This document shows, piece after piece, positions 59,820-64,000 of a DNA stretch of 64,000 bases; the first letter of the stretch is position 1; every line of letters starts with the position of its first letter. A program made the position numbers and the translations under genes. The DNA comes from Armatimonadota bacterium (GTDB lineage: Bacteria > Armatimonadota > DTGP01 > JAKQQT01). The stretch lies in contig DASXVS010000042.1 in NCBI GenBank assembly GCA_036504095.1, positions 1 through 64,000 on the forward strand. Reading direction: 5' to 3'. A model generated the notes under the pieces. It saw only the letters and a program-made list of their open reading frames with translations, did not search any database and was not told the DNA's origin.

Positions 59820-60908
59820 CTATGACATCAGCGGGCGCCCGGCGGGGGTGTCGTGGCGGATGGCCTGATCGGTCTCCGCATCGGGCGATCGACGTGCCCC
59901 GCACGACTCCCGAACGACGAGGCGCGTCCGCAGAATCTGCTCTTCCGATTCGTTCAATCCGGCGCCGTCCGCGCCGATGCTTGCCATCAGCATCTCGGCC
60001 GCTCGCTGCCCCATGCGGTACGTGGGCTGGTGTATCGTCGTCAGCGCCGGTTCAACGTGCTGCGCCAGCGGTATGTCATCGAATCCGACGACCGCGATGT
60101 CCTGCGGCACTCTCAACCCCGCCCGCTTGATGACCGCCATCGCCGCGATGGCGGACTGGTCGTTCGCGGCGAAAAGCGCCGTCGGGCGCGGCGATTGGGC
60201 GAGCAATTGCCTCATCGCCTCGCGACCGCCCTTCTCCGAATAATCGCCCTGCGCCACGAGACCCGGAACCACGCTCAGCCCGGCCTCTTCCATCGCCCGC
60301 CGGTAGCCCTGATACCTGCCGTCCGCGTCCGGCCGTCCCGCGGGCCCGGTTATGAAGGCGATGCGGGTATGGCCCAGGCGGATGAGGTGGCGGGTAGCAT
60401 CGTAACCGCCGCCTTCGTTGTCACTCCCCACGCTCGGAACATCACGGTCCGCCGAGTCGCGGTTGACCACCACAAACGGCACGCCCGCTGCGCGGCAGGC
60501 GCTGATTGCCGTTTCATTGGATACCCCGCCGAACAGGACGACGCCGGCCACGCGGTTTCCGGAAACCAGACGCCGGTAGCCCTCCGTGGTGTCGTCGTGG
60601 TGGACCAGCAGGTTCACGTCGATGCGGTGCCGTCCGGCGGTATCCAGAACGCCGGAAGAGATCTCCGAGAAGTAGAAACTGCGGAAAGTGTGCGAGTAGT
60701 AAGGTATCACAAGCCCCAGCGTGTTGGGCGGGCGCCCGGTGGCCAACGCGACGGCCTGGGGGTTGGGTTGGTAGTGCATGGCGCGTGCGACTTCCAGGAT
60801 GCGCGTCCTTGTGGCCTCACTCACCTTGCCCGCGTGTTTGTTGTTGACCACGCGGGAGACGGTGGAAGGGGACACCCCGGTTTCGTCTGCGATTCTTTGA
60901 AGTGACAT
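59820..60908 (-). CDS. LacI-family transcriptional regulator
   Basis: 362 residues. Helix-turn-helix SLQRIADETGVSPSTVSRVV with the hinge segment (ARAMHYQPNPQAVALATGRP), followed by the periplasmic-binding-like sensor (TLGLVIPYYSHTFRSFYFSE, GVVLFGGVSNETAI, ALFAANDQSAIAAMAVIKRA, VGFDDIPLAQHVEPALTTIH). It should bind a sugar effector and repress carbohydrate genes. Two palindromes upstream (60948-60987) point to autoregulation. Downstream genes are the prepilin and agarase-like genes; upstream is the large glycosidase-like gene. Confidence 0.95.
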   Translation of the reverse strand: MSLQRIADETGVSPSTVSRVVNNKHAGKVSEATRTRILEVARAMHYQPNPQAVALATGRPPNTLGLVIPYYSHTFRSFYFSEISSGVLDTAGRHRIDVNLLVHHDDTTEGYRRLVSGNRVAGVVLFGGVSNETAISACRAAGVPFVVVNRDSADRDVPSVGSDNEGGGYDATRHLIRLGHTRIAFITGPAGRPDADGRYQGYRRAMEEAGLSVVPGLVAQGDYSEKGGREAMRQLLAQSPRPTALFAANDQSAIAAMAVIKRAGLRVPQDIAVVGFDDIPLAQHVEPALTTIHQPTYRMGQRAAEMLMASIGADGAGLNESEEQILRTRLVVRESCGARRSPDAETDQAIRHDTPAGRPLMS

Positions 60909-60947
60909 GGTTCTTTTCCGCTTGCGCCGGCGACTGTGCCGACGCCT

Positions 60948-60987
60948 TAGTCAAGCGCTTGTCCATATTTAGTCAAGCGCTTGACTA
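60948..60987 (-). promoter_or_regulatory. Twin LacI-type operators
   Basis: TAGTCAAGCGCTTGACTA at 60970-60987 is a perfect 18-bp palindrome with the CAAGCGCTTG core usual for LacI-family sites (central CG). A second, TAGTCAAGCGCTTGTC, lies at 60948-60963. Centres are 22 bases apart, about two helix turns, suiting cooperative binding. They sit 40-80 bases before the lacI start, between it and the preceding gene. Confidence 0.8.
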
Positions 60988-61013
60988 AAGCATACCCTAT
61001 CCCAAAGGTCCTG

Positions 61014-64000
61014 TCAAGGCCCCTGTTGAATTTCTTTTTCGGGGACGGTGATCCGCAGCCGGTCTATCTCACCCCTGCGCCCGAAAATCGAGTCGCTGTC
61101 GGCGGCGTTCAGCGCGTTGCCGTCCACGGTGTCGATCCGCCCACCCCGGCGGTGAACCGACACCGAGGCGCCGGCGCCGATCTCGTAGCACACCGGCACC
61201 TGGCAGAACGTAAACGCCAGGCTGCCCGCCGGAAGGTTCCATGAGCGCTCCCCGCCCCCAACATCGACCCATGAAAACTCCGTCGCGCCGGCGTGGAATT
61301 CGGATCGCCGGAGGAGGCGCGGCGCGAACCGCACACGTCCGCCCGATATTTCGACTCCGAGTTCGCCCCACCGCGCCAGTATCTCCTCCTTGACCTGGCC
61401 GGTCATGCCCGGCTGCTGGGCGCCTTTGTGCCGGGGGGTGTGCGAATAGGCATCTGTGGGGAACGCTCCGTACTCCTGCGGCGTCTTGCGGAAACACATT
61501 CCGTTCCGGATGTCCTCGTAACGGGCGGCCAGGCCAGCCACCACCCCGGGAGCGGCGCCTTCATCAACCGCCGCGCGCCAGCACTCCTGCGTGGCAAGCA
61601 GGAGTTTCGCGACCATGTGCCAGTAGACGCTCCCCAGCCCTTCAAAGGCGAAGAAAGTGCCGCTGCGGCCCGTGAACTCGCTATGCACGAAGACGTCTTC
61701 CCAGAGGTCCATCACGGCGTTGCGATCCTGGCGCACCCGATCGGCCCAGCGTCCGGCGGCCTCCAGCGTGTCAAGGCGCGCGGTGAGATCGACGGCGTTG
61801 TGCAGATCGCCCTGGAAATGGAGGACGCCTTGCTCGTCCCGGACGACGAGCGAGACATCGCCGGCCGCGACGAGGCGGGCCAGAAGCGGAACGCGTTCCC
61901 CGGCCCCCTCCGGCAGGTTGTTCCGATTCAGGAACGGCTGCACGTCATGGTCGGGATAGAGGGTGTAGCTGTGCTGGTCGGCGCGATACATATCGCTTTG
62001 CCGCAGGGCGCGGAGGATGCCCAGCGCCTCTTCGGGGGTCGTGAGCCCGGAACTGAGCGCGGCCACCTGCCCTTCCAGCATCGGATACAAGTGCTTGATC
62101 TCCGCATTCCCGGGCTCTGGAACGCTGAGGACGTTGTAGCTGTGGTAGAGGCCGTCCTCGCGCCGGTTCGAGCGGATCGTATGGTCCACGATGGGCACGG
62201 CGGCGGCGATCAACGCGCGAAGATCGCCGGTGCCCACCTCGCAGCGGCCTTCGAGCCCCTCGCTGTACAGAGTGTTTCGGTAGTTTTCGCCGGCGCGGCC
62301 CAGCGCTTCCATCATCGCGTAGCGGCCCGCGCCGTCCAGGCCGGCGTCGACCCTCTCGCGCCATCCGCTCAGGATGGCCGTCATTTCGGAAACAAACCGC
62401 GCAACGGGGGCAGTCACGCTTACCACCGCACCGTCCGCCTCGTTGAGCAGCGTGTCCAGGAACCGGAGGTACCGCCGCACGTATTGCACCGTGACCACCG
62501 ACAGGCCCCATCCGGCCAGCGCATTGTTGGCGTCGTTCCATTCCGGGCGCTGCGTGTTCAGCCAGGTGCCGCCGTCCGGCACGAGGTTCGAGAGTTTCGC
62601 AAGGAGCGGCGCCAGCAGCTTTTCGGCCAGGGTTACGCGCACAATCCTGCCGCCCGCATCCTTCAGGAGGAAGCCGTCCGCGCCTTCAGACGCCTTGCGC
62701 AGCCTCAGGCGGTCGTCCAGGTCGTGGTTGTACGTTATCGTGTGCCTCGGATCGGCGATCATCGCATCGAATCCGGCGATCTCGTACGGCACGTGTGCGT
62801 AGGCAAAATCGCAGTCTCCCAACGCTCCGGCGAGCCGGCCCGGGTAGAACCGATGCGACATTTCGAGCAGGCGCAGCAGGTAGATGACCTGGTGATCTCC
62901 GAAGTATCCGACGAAACTCCAGGGGTCGCCTCTATGATGCACGTCCCAATCGATGCCGTCGCGGGAGATGCGCAGCGGGTTGTAGCCATCGGCGGTGGAT
63001 GCGTTGAGGAAGACCGCGATCATGGCCTCCAGCGCCTCCGGGTAGGACATCGCCAGGCTCTCCCAGTTCTGGAAGATGTCGCGCCAGTTGCCCTGGTACC
63101 CATACACGGGCTCGCCCACCGGGTCCTTGATGTGGATGGAAAACCCGTTCCACGGCCGGCTGGGGTCGCCGTGCCGGCGGCTGAAGGTGAGCGGCAGGTA
63201 TTCCCGCAGCACGCGGACCAGTTCGGGGTCCCCCGTCGCCCCGGCCGCCTCACGCAATTGGCGAAGCGTCAGCCGCTCGGGCAAGGACGCCGGCCAGTCG
63301 GCGTGGCGACGGGCAACCGAAGTATTGCGCGCGCTCAGGAACGCCGCGACATCCGTCCGGGGAAAGCGATCGGAATCCGCAAACGTGCCGCCGCGCATGC
63401 AATTGAACGTTACGTTGGAAAAATGGTGGGCGCCGGCCGCCGCATCCGCCGTTTCCTCGAGGCCATCAGCGCCGGCAACCAGCCGGCGCAGTCCGCTCAG
63501 GCTGTCCCGGAGGCTCGCCTCAAGGTCCTGCCGCAAGTGGCCGGGTGACCGCAGTTCACGCTTGAGGCGGACAATCGCCGCGTGGTCCATGCGTGTGTCC
63601 ACCACGTTCAGCCATTCGTGGCTCTCGCCCGGCGCGAGCTGCACGGAGTCCACGGCGAGGAAGGCGCCGGTCTCCCCGCGAATTTCCGGCTCGTCGTTCG
63701 GCACCGCACCGCTGCGGAATGCCTCGCACTGCCGTTCACACAGCAGGAACCTCGGGTTGGGATGGCCGATGGACCACGCCGTGGTCGCTCGCAGCGTTTC
63801 ATACGGGTCAGACGTGTCTGTGATGCCGGCGTTCAGCGTGAACAGCCCCAGGGGAAGCGACGGGACGCGCTCGTGGCGCATATACGCCTCGGCCAGATAG
63901 CTGTGGCGCGAGTAGGTGTCGTTGGAGACCCCGGGGACCATGAGCCGTCGCCACCCGTCAAGGTAGCGGATCTCCGCCGGATCGGCGCCGATGTTCGTCA
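61014..64000 (-). CDS. Very large six-hairpin-glycosidase-like protein (5' end beyond window)
   Basis: At least 995 residues. The frame remains open to 64000 (NIGADPAEIRYLDGWRRLMV), so the N-terminus is missing. The middle has GYQGNWRDIFQNWESLAMSY, STADGYNPLRISRDGIDWDV and DPWSFVGYFGDHQVIYLLRL, and later LYPMLEGQVAALSSGLTTPE, VFVHSEFTGRSGTFFAFEGL. The pattern of aromatic/acidic helical repeats fits an (alpha/alpha)6 barrel as in GH94/GH36-like or unclassified enzymes. I cannot fix the family or catalytic residues. Its position upstream of lacI suggests it is part of the same carbohydrate cluster. Confidence 0.6.
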   Translation of the reverse strand, partial: TNIGADPAEIRYLDGWRRLMVPGVSNDTYSRHSYLAEAYMRHERVPSLPLGLFTLNAGITDTSDPYETLRATTAWSIGHPNPRFLLCERQCEAFRSGAVPNDEPEIRGETGAFLAVDSVQLAPGESHEWLNVVDTRMDHAAIVRLKRELRSPGHLRQDLEASLRDSLSGLRRLVAGADGLEETADAAAGAHHFSNVTFNCMRGGTFADSDRFPRTDVAAFLSARNTSVARRHADWPASLPERLTLRQLREAAGATGDPELVRVLREYLPLTFSRRHGDPSRPWNGFSIHIKDPVGEPVYGYQGNWRDIFQNWESLAMSYPEALEAMIAVFLNASTADGYNPLRISRDGIDWDVHHRGDPWSFVGYFGDHQVIYLLRLLEMSHRFYPGRLAGALGDCDFAYAHVPYEIAGFDAMIADPRHTITYNHDLDDRLRLRKASEGADGFLLKDAGGRIVRVTLAEKLLAPLLAKLSNLVPDGGTWLNTQRPEWNDANNALAGWGLSVVTVQYVRRYLRFLDTLLNEADGAVVSVTAPVARFVSEMTAILSGWRERVDAGLDGAGRYAMMEALGRAGENYRNTLYSEGLEGRCEVGTGDLRALIAAAVPIVDHTIRSNRREDGLYHSYNVLSVPEPGNAEIKHLYPMLEGQVAALSSGLTTPEEALGILRALRQSDMYRADQHSYTLYPDHDVQPFLNRNNLPEGAGERVPLLARLVAAGDVSLVVRDEQGVLHFQGDLHNAVDLTARLDTLEAAGRWADRVRQDRNAVMDLWEDVFVHSEFTGRSGTFFAFEGLGSVYWHMVAKLLLATQECWRAAVDEGAAPGVVAGLAARYEDIRNGMCFRKTPQEYGAFPTDAYSHTPRHKGAQQPGMTGQVKEEILARWGELGVEISGGRVRFAPRLLRRSEFHAGATEFSWVDVGGGERSWNLPAGSLAFTFCQVPVCYEIGAGASVSVHRRGGRIDTVDGNALNAADSDSIFGRRGEIDRLRITVPEKEIQQGP

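Noticed and set aside
61293-63548. Plus-strand frame of 751 codons
   Set aside because: Antisense of the large glycosidase-like gene; no recognisable domain or plausible start.

Overview
The window is GC-rich bacterial chromosome. A dense set of secreted carbohydrate-active proteins, DUF1559-type prepilin proteins, a PEP-CTERM protein, dockerin-like C-termini without any visible cohesin, and many short dispersed palindromic repeats suggest Armatimonadota or a similar Gram-negative, polysaccharide-degrading lineage (inference; Planctomycetota or Lentisphaerota are alternatives). No rRNA, tRNA, CRISPR array or replication origin was recognised.

Left part (1-7700): an IS481-type element is cut by the window edge (1-138) and a complete copy lies at 3761-4985. 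Between them are a DUF559 endonuclease-like gene bracketed by two copies of a palindromic repeat, a HEPN-like gene whose stop codon lies in one repeat, and a secreted beta-helix protein. Next comes a 2.5 kb module of two convergent genes, a double winged-helix protein and a stand-alone phage terminase-like ATPase/nuclease. Each starts from a nearly identical 50-bp leader, so the leaders form an inverted repeat.

Middle part (7700-39700): a large dockerin protein, then mutS. Shortened copies of the conserved 3' end of mutS recur three times downstream, between a Fic gene, two secreted glycosidase-like genes and a Phd/ParE toxin-antitoxin pair. Two of these copies overlap the next start codon by ATGA. 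After this come a GH43 enzyme, a fibre-like protein, a GH38 alpha-mannosidase, glycosyltransferases, a polytopic DUF1559-like protein, an orphan sugar-binding lipoprotein, a polysaccharide deacetylase, an S41 protease next to an S41 pseudoprotease, a dockerin protein, an MFS exporter and a small outer-membrane barrel.

39700-52200 is a minus-strand array of ten RHS C-terminal segments. Nine are followed by a different small gene in the place expected for immunity. Each segment repeats the conserved end of the RHS core (YYDPATGRWLTRDPIGY...) and then carries an unrelated tip. No full-length RHS gene is present, so this looks like a store of toxin-tip/immunity cassettes.

Right part (52200-64000): a Gfo/Idh/MocA oxidoreductase, a TrpF-like isomerase, two proteins sharing one secreted domain but ending in PEP-CTERM or a dockerin-like helix, an agarase-like glycosidase, a DUF1559 prepilin, a LacI regulator with twin palindromic operators, and a very large glycosidase-like protein that runs off the window. 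The carbohydrate genes together suggest a life on plant or algal polysaccharides.
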